From NCBI GenBank assembly GCA_965230195.1, contig OZ245997.1, positions 1,736,001 through 1,800,000 of the forward strand: DNA of 64,000 bases, written 5' to 3'. Below, piece by piece: positions 12,538 through 23,392 of this stretch (the first letter of the stretch is position 1; each line of letters starts with the position of its first letter). This DNA comes from Putridiphycobacter sp965230195. Its GTDB lineage: Bacteria > Bacteroidota > Bacteroidia > Flavobacteriales_D > Crocinitomicaceae. The notes under the pieces were generated by a model. That model did no database searches, was not told the origin of the DNA, and worked only from the letters and a program-made list of their open reading frames with translations. A program made the position numbers and the translations under genes.

Positions 12538-15132
12538 ATGTCGACGGCCGAATCGTCGTCCTCAACAAAGTTCCCTTTGGGCTCCTCGGCACATCACGTC
12601 GCTCACTCAATGGACGCCGCGGGACAGCCGCTCACGACACCTGTGGAACCGAGGGGTAACCAAGGCTGGGACAACGAACACAACGACCTCATTGTCTATA
12701 CGCACGACGTGCTTTTCAACGAAATGACGAACGCAAGGTGCGTCGTGGTCATGGTTGGGATCCATCTACTGATATAAATGCAATAGCTATCTGGCGGTTG
12801 ATAAATTGGGACAGGGAACGTTTGGTCAAGTGCTACGCTGTTGGTCTCAAATGCATCGCAGTTTCGTAGCCGTCAAGATCATTAAGAATCAAGCTGCCTA
12901 TCATCAGCAGGGGATGGTCGAAGTACAGATTCTTCAGTCTTTGAGTCGAGATTACAACCCAGAGCGTCACAACTTTGTTCGATTACTGGACTCTTTTCGT
13001 TTCAGAAATCACTTATGCCTCGTCTTCGAGCTCCTACAACGAAATCTATTCGAGCTCATTAAAGTCAGTGGATATCAAGGATTTTCGCTCAGTCTTGTGA
13101 GACACTTCATCAAACAAGTACAACAATGTGGACCATCTGTGAGAAAAGGGAAAACAGAATGCGACTGTGCGGTATAGATACTACAGACTTTAATGGTTTT
13201 GAGGCAAGAACATATCATACATGGAGACTTGAAGCCAGAGAACGTATTGATGGAAGATGAGAAGAGAGGCCTGGTGAAGGTCATCGATTTTGGATCATCC
13301 TGTATGGAACATGAGACCGTCTATTCTTACGTACAGAGCCGATTCTATCGTTCTCCCGAAGTGGTGTTGTACTATCCCTACGACTCGGCCATCGATATGT
13401 GGAGTCTTGGTTGCATCGCTGCAGAGTTGTACTTGGGACTGCCACTCTTTCCAGCCGATTCAGAGAGAGACTTACTGTCCAGGATGATCGAGACTTTGGG
13501 ACCTTTTCCTGCGCCGATGCTCGAAGCCTCGAGACGTCTGCGTCGCTACTTCAGACGTGCTCCTCACAGAAGGATCGCTGCCAATGGAGATGTGATCTAC
13601 GAGGATGCCTATCATCTCCTGACGGAGGCGGAGTTTCAAGAGCAGAATCAGGAAACAGCACCGACAGCCAAGAAATACTTCGAGTACTCAAGCCTACGTG
13701 ACATCATTCAGCAATTCAAGCTGCGTTCTGGATCGAGACCTCCAGAAGATACACGCTGTTTCCTGGATTTTTTGTTAGGACTGTTGAAGATGGATCCACA
13801 GAAGAGATGGAATGCGGAGCAAGCGACCGCACATCCCTTCATCACAGGAGCTCCCTTTTTTGAACCTTTTCATCCGCCACCCTCCGCTCCGAGAACAGCC
13901 TCGAGACCTGTCGGTATTGGAGTGCTGCCGGAAGCGCGACATTTTAGCGCCTCGTGGCATCCACAAGCACCACATGCCTTCTCCAACAATGCGCATTCCA
14001 TTGCACACGAAGCTGCCATGTTTGCTGTGAGTCAACTGACGAACAGTGTGGCATCGAACTCCTCACACATGGCAGCTGGACCGGGCTCGTTTGCTCCAGT
14101 CATGGGCTCTGTGCCTGGTGTCAACAGTATGTTGACAGCCAGCCCAGAGACGAATCCCATCATGGCAGCGGCTGTGCGTGCAGCACGAGAGGCATTCTCC
14201 AATCCTTCCTGTCCTTCCACACACCAAGCAGCATCGCAGTCAGCTGTCTCGCCCGGATATCGCAGAATTCATGGTTTCCATGTTGCTCAAACACCACAGT
14301 CCAATAATAACGCCAACACCAACAATGCAAATGAAGTGACTGCTCCTTTCTCACAAGGCCCGTTGTTTAATGGAAGTCGGCATAATCGTCCGATGGCACA
14401 TATCAATGAAAATGGACCTCCAGACGATGGTCGCGAAATTTCCTTTGATCTAGATTCAAGTCTATCATATGCATTAGAAACCTGTCATCTTCAACCGACG
14501 AACAGCACTTCATCGGAACGAACAAACAGCAATGCCGTCGTCAGCACGTAAGCGGATCATCTGTTTGTATGTTGAGATGTCTGCTGAGTGTGACGCCTGT
14601 CTGTAGTGAAGGTCATCTGTCATTTCAGACAGGTAGAGCTGTGATGCCACCACCATCCCATGGGCCTGGAGGCAGCACACAGCCATCCCTGTTCACATAC
14701 GGTCCATCCCAACGCGATCATGCGCCATCTGTCTGGCAGATGCCCATTCCTTCTCAGCTGCATGGATTCAGTGCCGGTTCTTCTCAGATCTCTGCCCCCA
14801 ACCGAACGCAGGGGATGTCGAACACCAGTGGATGCGCATCGAGTGGAGGCTTCTCTGGACGACAGAACGTGTTGGATAGGCCTTTGACAATGAAGGATGC
14901 ACATGATCCTCTGTCTCTCAATCAAGGAATCTCGTTCGACGATAACAACACCCATGAAACGGGATTCCGCACCGACCCGTTGATGCATGAGAGTGCACGA
15001 CTGCCACAAGATGGATCGACCATGGAGCCTCCATTGCAAGCATTCCCAGAGGACGACGTTGTTGGATTCCATCCCGTCGAACCTATGAGCCCCGAGCATC
15101 TATTCCCCGAAGAGTTCCTGGATGGAGAATAA
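12538..15132 (+). CDS. YAK1: YAK1/DYRK-family protein kinase
   Basis: Dual-specificity CMGC kinase that autophosphorylates an activation-loop tyrosine and then acts on Ser/Thr, linked to growth and stress control. The YAK1-type lead-in is GWDNEHNDLIVY. Kinase motifs are the Gly loop LGQGTFGQV, the VAIK-type lysine in AVKIIKN, HGDLKPEN as the HRD-type catalytic loop, DFGSS, and the activation loop YSYVQSRFYRSPEV. Three introns are defined by protein continuity: 12738-12786 (49 nt), 13118-13177 (60 nt) and 14548-14606 (59 nt). After the kinase domain comes a long Ser/Asn/Pro-rich tail with many His and Gln residues, ending FPEEFLDGE. The start at 12538 is a choice among several in-frame ATGs. 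Confidence 0.88.
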
Positions 15133-15332
15133 GCCATGTCTCGAGATCACAACACATCTCATTGGGATCAGAACTCAAAGAATGCAATTAAAGGAGTGGG
15201 TGGGTTAGTGAGGATGAAGCGGACATGACTGTTTGTAGGGCGGATTATTTGGCTGTGCATGCACGCATGCAGACACAAAGATATCCCTTCTTTCCTTCCT
15301 ACCTCCCTGACGGACTGATTGACTGCCTGTCT
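15133..15332. other. intergenic region between convergent genes
   Basis: Lies between the stop codons of YAK1 and the branching enzyme and presumably contains both 3' UTRs. Nothing else is recognisable. Confidence 0.5.
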
Positions 15333-17731
15333 CTATAACATGGATAGAACTGTACAAGAACGCGCTGCCAGCGAAATGCGTAATGCGTAGGGTCGATCTC
15401 GGTTCCATCCATGCTGTCCATCCACCACAGCACGGAACAACACCTCTTTTAGCGAGAACCGAGCATCTCCATCAAACTCCGCGGCATCTGAGCTCAGTAG
15501 AAAGCGATACGTGTGCGGAAAATGTACGCCCACAGACAGATGGGTGTGGTCACAAGTGGAGGAGAAATTGAAGAGACAGAGCAACGGACCGCGTTCAACG
15601 ACGATAGTCCGAGTGGATTCTTGGATGGAACAGAAGATGGCATGCATGGGATCCAGAATATGAAAATCCTTCTCCAGCTGCATCATGGCTTTGTCCCATC
15701 GGGCCAAGCTCTTGTAACGGAGATGGGATGTCCGATTCAGATGCCATAACCGTCGACAACGATCGTGACTCCAACCATTGCCTTCCCTAAGCAGTCAACC
15801 ACGTCAATGTGCCTATGGCTGTTTGGGAAAATTTTGCCGTGGGAAATCCACCCAATCTGGATGTCCGAATTCGTTTCCCATGAAATTCAGCCATGCGTTT
15901 CCCCCCAGAACGAAGGTCAGTAGGCGGATTGTCTTGTGGAGGGCGATGCCACGCTTGATGTTGGCAGACATAGGGAACAAGGCGCTCATGTTGGTCCACA
16001 TTTCTGTGCCCATCAAGCGAAAAGCCAGCGTGATGCCTCCCACCATGCACTGATCGTGGCATTCCACATAGGCAATCGTTTTTTCAGCTCTTCTGCGATT
16101 CTGCAGTGCTTTGACGATGGCATCAAGGGACCATTTATGATCCTCGCTTTCCTGCAGCGTACGAATCCACATCTCTGGAATGCCCATCGCCATTCTGCAG
16201 ATCAGACGTCTCACGCAAATCGCCTCCCTCTCCAGTTTCGTACCTGTAGTCAAATCCCACGCCTCCCCGCTCAACGGGTCTGCAGAGGGTCGGCATTCCA
16301 GATATGTCCTCCGCAAGCGTCATGGCATGTGGAGAGATGGCATGCACAAGTGCGTTGGCCAGCATCAGGTAGACAACAGCATCCACATCTGTGGACATGC
16401 TGAAGTACTCCTCATACGCTCCAGAGAAATGCATATTGATTCCGTGGTGATGGTAGAGCATGGAGGTCACTCCATCAAAGCGAAATCCATCGAAATGATA
16501 CTCCTCCATCCACCACTGTAAATTGGACAGCAGCAATCGCAGGACTTCCCAATTTTGATAATTTAGCAGTCGACTGTCCCACACTTCGTGGTATCCTCTC
16601 TTGCCTGTTTTGAAGTAGTTACCGTCTTCGTGCGGATCCATGTCGAATCCAGCCAGACCATCGGCAGTGTTCTTGGAGATATGGCTGTGGACGGCGTCCA
16701 GGATCACACAAAGACCACAGCTGTGTGCTGTGTCGATCAGATACTTCAGATCCTCAGGCGTTCCGGAACGGCTGCTCACAGCGAAGAGATTCGTGACGTG
16801 ATAGCCACACGATCCGTAGAACGGGTGTTCTTGAACTGCCATCAGCTGCAGTGTGTTGTATCCTTGATGCACAATATGGGGAATGACATTCTCTAAGTGC
16901 ATACACACCAGTCCGTGGAATGCACCATCGAAGCGACAGCCCACCTGCAAAGTATCGATAGCCCGCCACTTCTGGCTTCTCCGAACTCATGCCCACATGG
17001 GCTTCGTAGATAGTAAGTGAACGTGGCTGTTCAGGATGAGGATGTTTCCTAAGACACCGCAACCAGTTTCAAAGCACATCCCATCCCACATCATCTTCGA
17101 GACCATTCATAAGGGAGAGGCGGATCCCAATACACCGCATCGAAGGGTCCATCCATTCTCGTCGTGTCTTGGATGGCATACGTTGCCCAGGCAGAGAGAA
17201 CATCGATCCAGCGGCCATCTCGATGCTTCAACCGAATCTTGTACTTCGAACGGTGCGGGATCGCAGGTTCCCCGTTGAGATCTGCGATGTGTGATCAGGG
17301 CGTCACACAAAGTATGTGTGACAATACTTGGCAATGTACACGACCAAACACCAAAGGCATCGCGCTGCATCTGTGTTCCATTCCAGTTGTTGAAATCTCC
17401 AACCATTTGTGCATCGACAGCAGCGGGTGCCCACTCTCTGTACACCATGCAATGTCCATGGTGACGGAGTCCAAACTTCGTGTAGCTTCGCGCAAATTGC
17501 CGCAAACCGCCCTCCTCTTGCTGAATGCGCTCTCGGATATGGCAGAATCGATTCCAGCGATACCTCAGATGCTCTTCATGAGCACGCAAAACAGGGTCTT
17601 CGGAGAAGATCCCCTACAAAGCGTCCGCTATTGACGACTCTGTGCAATATCGTGTCGCGCACCAAGTCTGTGGCACCTAGTGGAAATGTCGGAGAGCCAT
17701 TGTCGTGGCCGTTTGGAACTTCGGCCGACAT
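15333..17731 (-). CDS. GBE1: 1,4-alpha-glucan branching enzyme (GH13)
   Basis: Forms alpha-1,6 branches in starch or glycogen. On the minus strand the CBM48 N-terminal block (VYREWAPAAVDAQMVGDFNN) is followed by the GH13 barrel. Barrel motifs are HVGMSS, HVTNLFAVSSRSGTPEDLK, LDAVHSH, FDGFRFDGVTSMLYHHHG (nucleophile Asp), LAEDISGMPTLC (acid Glu) and ECHDQ, then NFMGNEFGHPDWVDFP. The C-terminal beta domain ends RSCTVLSML. Exon 1 encodes only about 23 residues (MSAEVPNGHDNGS...) and joins GIFSEDPVLRAHEEHL across a 49-nt intron with donor GTGCGC. No transit or signal peptide is visible, so a cytosolic location is inferred. Its 5' end is duplicated at 27.6-28.1 kb. Confidence 0.93.
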
Positions 17732-17790
17732 CGACGCGATAGATCGACACGTTTAGCACAAATGCACCAAATCATCATTTAACAGAGTTG
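17221..17790. repeat. 570-bp direct repeat, left copy (branching-enzyme 5' end)
   Basis: Matches 27612-28181 at a constant offset of 10391 bases, with only two mismatches noticed by eye (GATAG versus GAGAG, and TTTAG versus TTTCG, near the start codon). It contains the first exons and promoter of the branching enzyme and the final bases of the neighbouring DNA2 gene (AACTCTGTTAA on the minus strand). It bounds the rearranged block on the left. Confidence 0.92.
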
Positions 17791-18192
17791 ATATCTTTCT
17801 GTTTCTGTCAGACTAAATGAGCACAATGAAGGCATCCCGACGGCATAAGGGAAGTCACATCAGAACCTACTACATGTCACATCAAAACCCTAGCACTATA
17901 AAAGGGGGACAATTGCGTTGTTTACGTCATTCTGTTTTAAAGTCTTCCGCTAATGCGTGTGTTTGTTCACCAACGACGCGACATGGCCAATACCTCATTT
18001 ATTAAACTTAGTCGATTATTCTATAACAGAGCCAACAGAGGAGGAGGAGGCTGCTTGTTGTGATGTAACAATAGACACAGATTCAGTAATAGTGTTGAAT
18101 GAAATCAGTCGAGCCATAGATTTTGGCGCGTTGTTCGAACAGTATTCTTTTAATAACATAGTTATTCGCCGAAAATTGCAGTCATGTGTTGG
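17791..18192 (+). other. unidentified inserted segment with TATA box and short open frames
   Basis: Sequence between the left direct repeat and the first LTR-like unit. It has a strong TATA box (17897-17904). Downstream, an ATG at 17983 opens a 26-residue frame (MANTSFIKLSRLFYNR then a Gly run) ending at 18063. An overlapping frame runs to 18256 with EPTEEEEAACCDVTIDTD and DFGALFEQYSFNNIVIRR. Neither is recognised. The base composition is more AT-rich than the neighbouring genes. It could be a remnant of a mobile element or virus-like gene. Confidence 0.4.
17897..17904 (+). promoter_or_regulatory. candidate TATA box
   Basis: TATAAAAG followed by a G run, about 86 bp before the ATG at 17983. 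It is one of few canonical TATA boxes noticed in the window and lies in the inserted segment rather than before a host gene. Confidence 0.5.
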
Positions 18193-18916
18193 TGACGGGT
18201 ACGCGATAACGTTTACGGCCCCGCGGACCGGACAGGGTGTCCGCTTCCTGACGTGACAGGGGTCCGCGGGTGCCGAGGGTACTTAAGCTGACGTAACGCC
18301 CTGCCTGTAGCTTTTGCATTTGCTCAGGTTGTCTCCTCTGTTCGACGCTGCGCGTTCGCGCTAACCGCGGCGCGCGAGTCGTCTACGATACTCGTCAGTT
18401 GGTTCATCGTTTATAAATCCGTTGCTAATCATCAGTTCTTTAAGAGAGCACTCGATAGCAGTCCATGTTGTTGCTTGTCGCGACGCGGCTACAAATGAAC
18501 GATAAAATATGAAGAACTTAAGCATCTATTCGATTGGCAACGCGTCTAGAAAACTCGGTAAACTGCGGCTGTGTGAGACTGCTGAAAACCAAATATCAAT
18601 GAACGCTAGTACGTCTTCTAATACGTAATCTAATTTTTTTTCTCGGTGGGATTCAAAACAGTGCCTTCCATTTGTCGCTTCGCGTCTCTGAAAAATAGCG
18701 GCTTGGCACGTCGTCCTGGGGCGTCGTCGCTTCGCGTCTCCGAAAAATCTTCCTACAGAACTTCACACGCGTTAAATTTTTTTTATGGGATGGCGAATGA
18801 TGCCATCAAATACCCGATGTGCTTAACCAGCTTCGAGCCGTTCGGGCGAAATGGGAGGCAACACATGCTATGTGATAGAAGACTATCACATAGCAATATA
18901 CATCAGCCTTGACCAC
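18193..18916 (+). repeat. tandem LTR-like unit A with captured gene fragments
   Basis: 724-bp unit. It begins with a 205-bp LTR-like sequence (18193-18397, TGACGGG...CTCGTCA) carrying a stem formed by CCGCGGACC and GGTCCGCGG. About 400 bp of non-coding sequence, a fragment matching the ATG16-like gene (18816-18895) and 21 bp of reverse-strand ZDS (18896-18916) follow. Unit B follows immediately. The LTR half is only distantly similar to that of unit B, whereas the gene-fragment half is identical. Confidence 0.65.
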
Positions 18917-19124
18917 TGACGGGTGTACGACAACGGTTGCGGCCCCGCAGACCGGACAGACTGTCCGCCTCCTGACATGACAGCGGTCCGCGGGCGCCGA
19001 GGGTATTAATTGACTGGACGCATCTTGCAAGTAGTCTCAGCTTTGACTCAACACTGTCCCTCCGTTTTCGCACACGCGTCGGCGCGTTCGCGGCGCGCCA
19101 GAGTCTCTCGCATCCCTGTCAGAC

Positions 19125-19140
19125 TGGTGGACCTCCGGGG
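19125..19140 (+). promoter_or_regulatory. candidate tRNA primer-binding site
   Basis: TGGTGGACCTCCGGGG begins with the TGG expected opposite a tRNA 3' CCA, three bases after the LTR-like end. The same 16 bases occur on the minus strand beside the LTR of the nested element (24361-24376). Confidence 0.5.
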
Positions 19141-19533
19141 CAGTTATTAAACCGTTACTGATCATTGATGACTTGAAACTGCACTCGATCATCGTCCACG
19201 TCTCTGCCTTTCTCGCAGTAGCTGTAAACGATCGACAGAACATAAAGAATTTCAAGGTTCGATCAACAGGCATGCCGGTAAAGAAATCGGGTAAACTTCG
19301 CGAGTGTGTCAGTGAAGAAAACCAAAGGTCAATGAACGACAAAAAGTCGTCTAGAATGTACTGCAATCTCGTCTTTTGGGTAAGACTCAGACCTTCCATT
19401 TGGCTAGCGTCTCTCCGTATGAACTCCTGCGTCGGCTTGGGTAGTCGTCTTCGTCGCGTCTTTCCGTATGAACGACGCGTCGGCTTGCTGAGTCGTCTTG
19501 GTCGGTCTCTCCGCTTGCTGAGTCGTCATGGGG

Positions 19534-19652
19534 TGTCGTCGCGTCGCGTCTCCGAAAAATAGCGGCTTGGCACGTCGTCCTGGGGTGTCGTCGCGTCGCG
19601 TCTCCGAAAAATAGCGGCTTGGCACGTCGTCCTGGGGTGTCGTCGCGTCGCG
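19534..19652 (+). repeat. 52-bp tandem repeat, 2.3 copies
   Basis: Two perfect 52-bp units (19534-19585 and 19586-19637) plus a 15-bp partial third. Each contains CGTCTCCGAAAAATAGCGG and GGCACGTCGTCCTGGGG. A single diverged version occurs in unit A near 18680-18750. The array is too short and irregular for a CRISPR. Confidence 0.85.
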
Positions 19653-19813
19653 AGGATATACAAGAATCTTCCTACAGAACTTCACACGCGTTAAGATTTT
19701 TCATGAGATGGCGAATGATGCCATCAAATACCCGATGTGCTTAACCAGCTTCGAGCCGTTCGGGCGAAATGGGAGGCAACACATGCTATGTGATAGAAGA
19801 CTATCACATAGCA

Positions 19814-19947
19814 ATATACATCAGCCTTGACCACGGAACCGTCCGCCATCTGTAAACCCGTCACAATCGGATATCCATTCTCTTGGTAATCATACAAGAT
19901 CTTTCTGTCATGAAAATGGATTGGGCACCGAAAAGAGGGACGAAAAG
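19814..19947 (-). pseudogene. ZDS: zeta-carotene desaturase fragment, 3' part of the inverted copy
   Basis: Reverse complement of about 3755-3889 of the intact ZDS gene, with more mismatches than the rest of the copy. It ends in AAAAG (19943-19947), the target-site duplication of the retrotransposon. The copy continues at 26532. Confidence 0.88.
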
Positions 19948-20125
19948 TGTTGAAGCAGATGCAGCGGTTACAGCAGATCCAACAGATGATCTCGAATGGC
20001 TGGCTGCAGATAAAGCCTTAGAACCGTCGTTAATTTAAAAAAGGACATTCTCCATTGTAAAGATACCTGTTTGTTTTAAAAAGAAAAAGGCGTTTTTGTT
20101 TCCTCTTATCTCCGTTCTCACAACA
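19948..20125 (+). repeat. left LTR of the Gypsy-type element
   Basis: 178 bp, TGTTG...CAACA. The final A supplies the first base of the gag start codon. Confidence 0.93.
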
Positions 20126-21639
20126 TGGTTTCGCAGCGAGGCCAAGTGTTTTGGTCCTCCTTTAAACTGTTTATCGGCATCGCCTTTCTCTACTTCACGA
20201 CGAGATGGATCCTACGTGGCGCAGAGGTTCCGACGGTATGGACTTATACGTTCCATACAAGGTCGGTTCTCCATACCTGGCGTGTTCTGACGTATGAGTA
20301 TTATTATCTCGACGGCGCTTTGTATGAGTTGCAGCGTGCCCTGAACACGCTCCACGAGAATGCGGCGGTTATCTGGGTGCTCACCGCGGTGGTTGTGTGG
20401 CGCTGTGCGATTGCCGTATGGCGTGATTGGGAGTTGCTTGCTCGTGGGAGGATTCGCACGAGCTCGGGCCAATCACAAGAAACACCACGCACGGCACAGC
20501 CCCTCCCTCACCACTCAACCGCAGCCACCGTGTCAGACAAACCGCCAGCACTGCGACAGTGGTCACAAAGCCTGCATGAAGACATCTTCAAAGGTCTCGA
20601 GTTCACAGAACAGTCCGTCAGCGCAAGAATTCGAGTGCTCCTGTCACATTTTGATCGGTCAGATCCGTTTGGACGAGGTGTTCACACGAGAATACAACAA
20701 CTTGTCAAGGAAGAAACAGGGTTGGACACCCTTCCGGCGTCAGAGCAGATGAGCGATGGAAGTCGGTTGGTGCTGGATGGTTTGTGGTGCAAGATTGGAG
20801 AGTTCTTGGAAGAAATGATTGTTAAAGTCGATGATGACAGGACAGTTCTCACCAACCACTTGCGCGGGATGAAACCCAAGACAAGGACAGCCGAAGATAT
20901 TCTATCTCATGTGAGCAACTTCAAGTCATTGGTTCGTTCAAGACCTGGGCTGTTGGATGATCGAAGGGCAATTCAAATTCTTCTTCAATCATTGGAAAGA
21001 CAGCAGCAAGCACTGTTTCGACAGTACGCTCTAGAAGACTTGACTTTCGAGGTGGTTACCAAGACGCTTAAGCAAGAATTTCAATACTGGATGTTCCTTG
21101 ACAAGGGCAACACGTCGGAAGCACAGAAACCGAGCTTCACACGGCCACAACGCAACAACAACGCAAAGGGAGGCACGACACTTCCAACGACGCCATGCCC
21201 TCGATGCAAGAAAATGGGGCATTGGAAGGTTGATTGTCCCCTCAATCGCGGAAATCCTTCAAAACGTCCATTCGGCGTCAACGAGGCCGTCGTAGACGAC
21301 AACGACGGAGGCGAGTATCGCCATCTGGAGGAGGGAATGCCATCAGGAGAGGTCGCAAATGCAGTACTTGCGACTGCGGCGGCATCAACTGCGCAGATGA
21401 GAGTCAAGGCATATATGCCACAATTGAAGCAAAAGGACGTGGAGATGCTGTTGGACTCGGGCGGGAGCGTTAATATACTACCAGAAGCATTGATTCCCAT
21501 CGAAGAGAGAATTCGAATTGATCGTTCACGTAGAATGACGCTCACTGGGTTTGATGGCTCAACTCAACAATCGGAAGGCGTTTTCTATACAAAAATCCGG
21601 CTTGGTAGTTGCAGGACCTTCATGACATTGTGGTGGTGA
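20125..21639 (+). CDS. retrotransposon gag-protease polyprotein
   Basis: 504-residue frame starting MVSQRGQVFW. The ATG spans the LTR / primer-binding-site junction (A from the LTR, TG from the site). A hydrophobic N-terminus is followed by a helical gag-like region and a CCHC zinc knuckle (CPRCKKMGHWKVDC, about residues 357-370). An aspartic protease active site (LLDSGGSVNILP) lies near residue 450. The frame stops at 21639. The protease tail (NTQLPLLGFPGL) continues in another frame, so a frameshift or mutation separates it. Confidence 0.88.
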   Translation: MVSQRGQVFWSSFKLFIGIAFLYFTTRWILRGAEVPTVWTYTFHTRSVLHTWRVLTYEYYYLDGALYELQRALNTLHENAAVIWVLTAVVVWRCAIAVWRDWELLARGRIRTSSGQSQETPRTAQPLPHHSTAATVSDKPPALRQWSQSLHEDIFKGLEFTEQSVSARIRVLLSHFDRSDPFGRGVHTRIQQLVKEETGLDTLPASEQMSDGSRLVLDGLWCKIGEFLEEMIVKVDDDRTVLTNHLRGMKPKTRTAEDILSHVSNFKSLVRSRPGLLDDRRAIQILLQSLERQQQALFRQYALEDLTFEVVTKTLKQEFQYWMFLDKGNTSEAQKPSFTRPQRNNNAKGGTTLPTTPCPRCKKMGHWKVDCPLNRGNPSKRPFGVNEAVVDDNDGGEYRHLEEGMPSGEVANAVLATAAASTAQMRVKAYMPQLKQKDVEMLLDSGGSVNILPEALIPIEERIRIDRSRRMTLTGFDGSTQQSEGVFYTKIRLGSCRTFMTLWW

Positions 21640-23056
21640 AGAACACGCAGCTGCCACTACTCGGATTCCCAGGACTCCGCACTCTGAAGATCTCCATCGA
21701 CTTCCCGAAGTTTGAAGCAAAACAAGACGGGAACATCCTCCCGCTCGTGTCGTCAAACTGACGGGGTCGGCGGGACAGTCGCAGCCCGTCGGCCCTGAGG
21801 CGACATGCGACAAATCAACACTCATTCTCACTCAACTCTGGGATGTCCCGGCCAGTGGCGCCGTGCAGAAGTCTTCCAATCGCACCGTGTGCATCCCTTT
21901 TGCACGTTCGCACTTTCTACAGCCACGAGAATGGAAACAATTCAAGCTTCCTTGGAAGATTGAAGCTCGCGGTCCCATTTTCACAGCATGCGCTGTCAAC
22001 ATCGCCGGAACACTTGCGTCGTACGCAATTGGCAAGAGCGGATGCGTAACACTAAACGTGTTTAACGCTCGAGATGTCGTGACAGTAATTTCGTCACGGT
22101 CTGCAGTCATCCGTTTCTTCAACGTGGACCGTTGCGAAGTAAAGAAACTCCCTCCAGTACAAGTCTCTACCACCGAAGGAAATCTGTGCGACGATGAGAA
22201 GCGGCTTACATCAATGCTTCTGCAAGATTTCCCCACAGTTTTCGACCTTGCACAACACCCCATCACGGCTCCAATGAAAAAGCTCCAAGTGTCGTTGGCG
22301 GAAGTCCCATGCAACGCCCCGAAGTCATTGGATCGAGGCAGACGGACATCGCTTCGGACGGACCAAGTGATCAAGACCACGGCGGTTGAGTCGCTGTTGG
22401 AGGAGTACATTGTCAAGGGATACATCACCGAGTGCAGCCCCGCGGAAAGGATCTATCTTAGTCCACTCAATCCAGTCTCCAAGCCGAATGGCGAGGTACG
22501 TATCACAAATGACTTCAGGGCCCTCAACGCATATTTTCCCAATGACGGTATGAGACAAGTGGATACCCGGCGGGCTCTTAACTCGATTCCCTCCTCGTGG
22601 CGGATTTACAGCATCATCGACTTAAAGGATGGCTTCTTTTCCATCCCACTTTCCTTGGATATGAGACCGTTTTTTGGTTTTTCCTTCGGTACGCGGCACT
22701 TTTTTTATAACCGGCTGCCTCAGGGTTTTAATTGGTCACCCACACTTTTCGCAGAGCGCATTGCTTATGTTCTCCGGGGAATACCTCATGTGCAGTACGC
22801 TGATGACCTTCTTGTTGGGGGCGATGATGTCGAAGAACACAATCGAAATTTGCGAATGATTTTTGGTCGGTTGGCACGATATGGATTGAAGGTCAATAAA
22901 GATAAGCTGCGTCTTCTTCGCAAGAGTATTCAGTACTTGAGGCATGAAATCTGCGAGGGGACTCGCACACTGGCTCCTTACTTGAGTGAGAAGCACACCC
23001 AGCTTGGACCGATCAACAATCGGAAGTCCTTAGAGAGGGCTATCGGTATTCTTTCC

Positions 23057-23392
23057 TGTCGGGAATCGCTGTAACGATGCGCTTCACACGAATCGGCTCT
23101 CAGCGCGAACGACGACGTGAACGCACGCTCAGACCGCGAACACAGGAATACGAGTTGGATTACATGAAACTGTCGCGTTTAAGTACTCGCGGTGGTTGGG
23201 GATTCCCTAACCTCAAGAGCAACAGCTGAGAACTCCTGCCCACGTTCAACAACCATCAGCCTACCGTTATTGCAACAGCAGGTCAAAGGCGAACACCCGT
23301 CGCGACCGATGGTCAGTGCGCCAGGGTGGTTCTTCGCCGACGCAACCGTTCTGATGGCTGTGGCGGGCGACGTGACATCTGCATATCCGACA
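23057..23392 (-). repeat. LTR of the nested element (distal copy)
   Basis: 336 bp, TGTCGG...CCGACA, apparently identical to 24379-24714. Confidence 0.95.

Larger units (their letters stand above)
18917..19834 (+). repeat. tandem LTR-like unit B with captured gene fragments
   Basis: 918-bp unit. It opens with a 205-bp LTR-like sequence (18917-19121, TGACGGG...CCTGTCA), the same length as in unit A. After a 3-nt gap comes a primer-binding-site-like TGGTGGACCTCCGGGG (19125-19140). A 52-bp tandem repeat, an ATG16-like gene fragment (19734-19813) and 21 bp of reverse-strand ZDS (19814-19834) follow. From there the match to inverted ZDS continues without a break to the retrotransposon. Confidence 0.65.

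Noticed and set aside
19534..19652. CRISPR-like array
   Set aside because: Only 2.3 head-to-tail copies with no spacers, in a eukaryotic LTR-derived context.
18193..19834. Helitron gene capture
   Set aside because: I saw no Helitron end signature (5' TC, 3' hairpin with CTRR) at the borders; the ends look like LTR plus primer-binding site instead.
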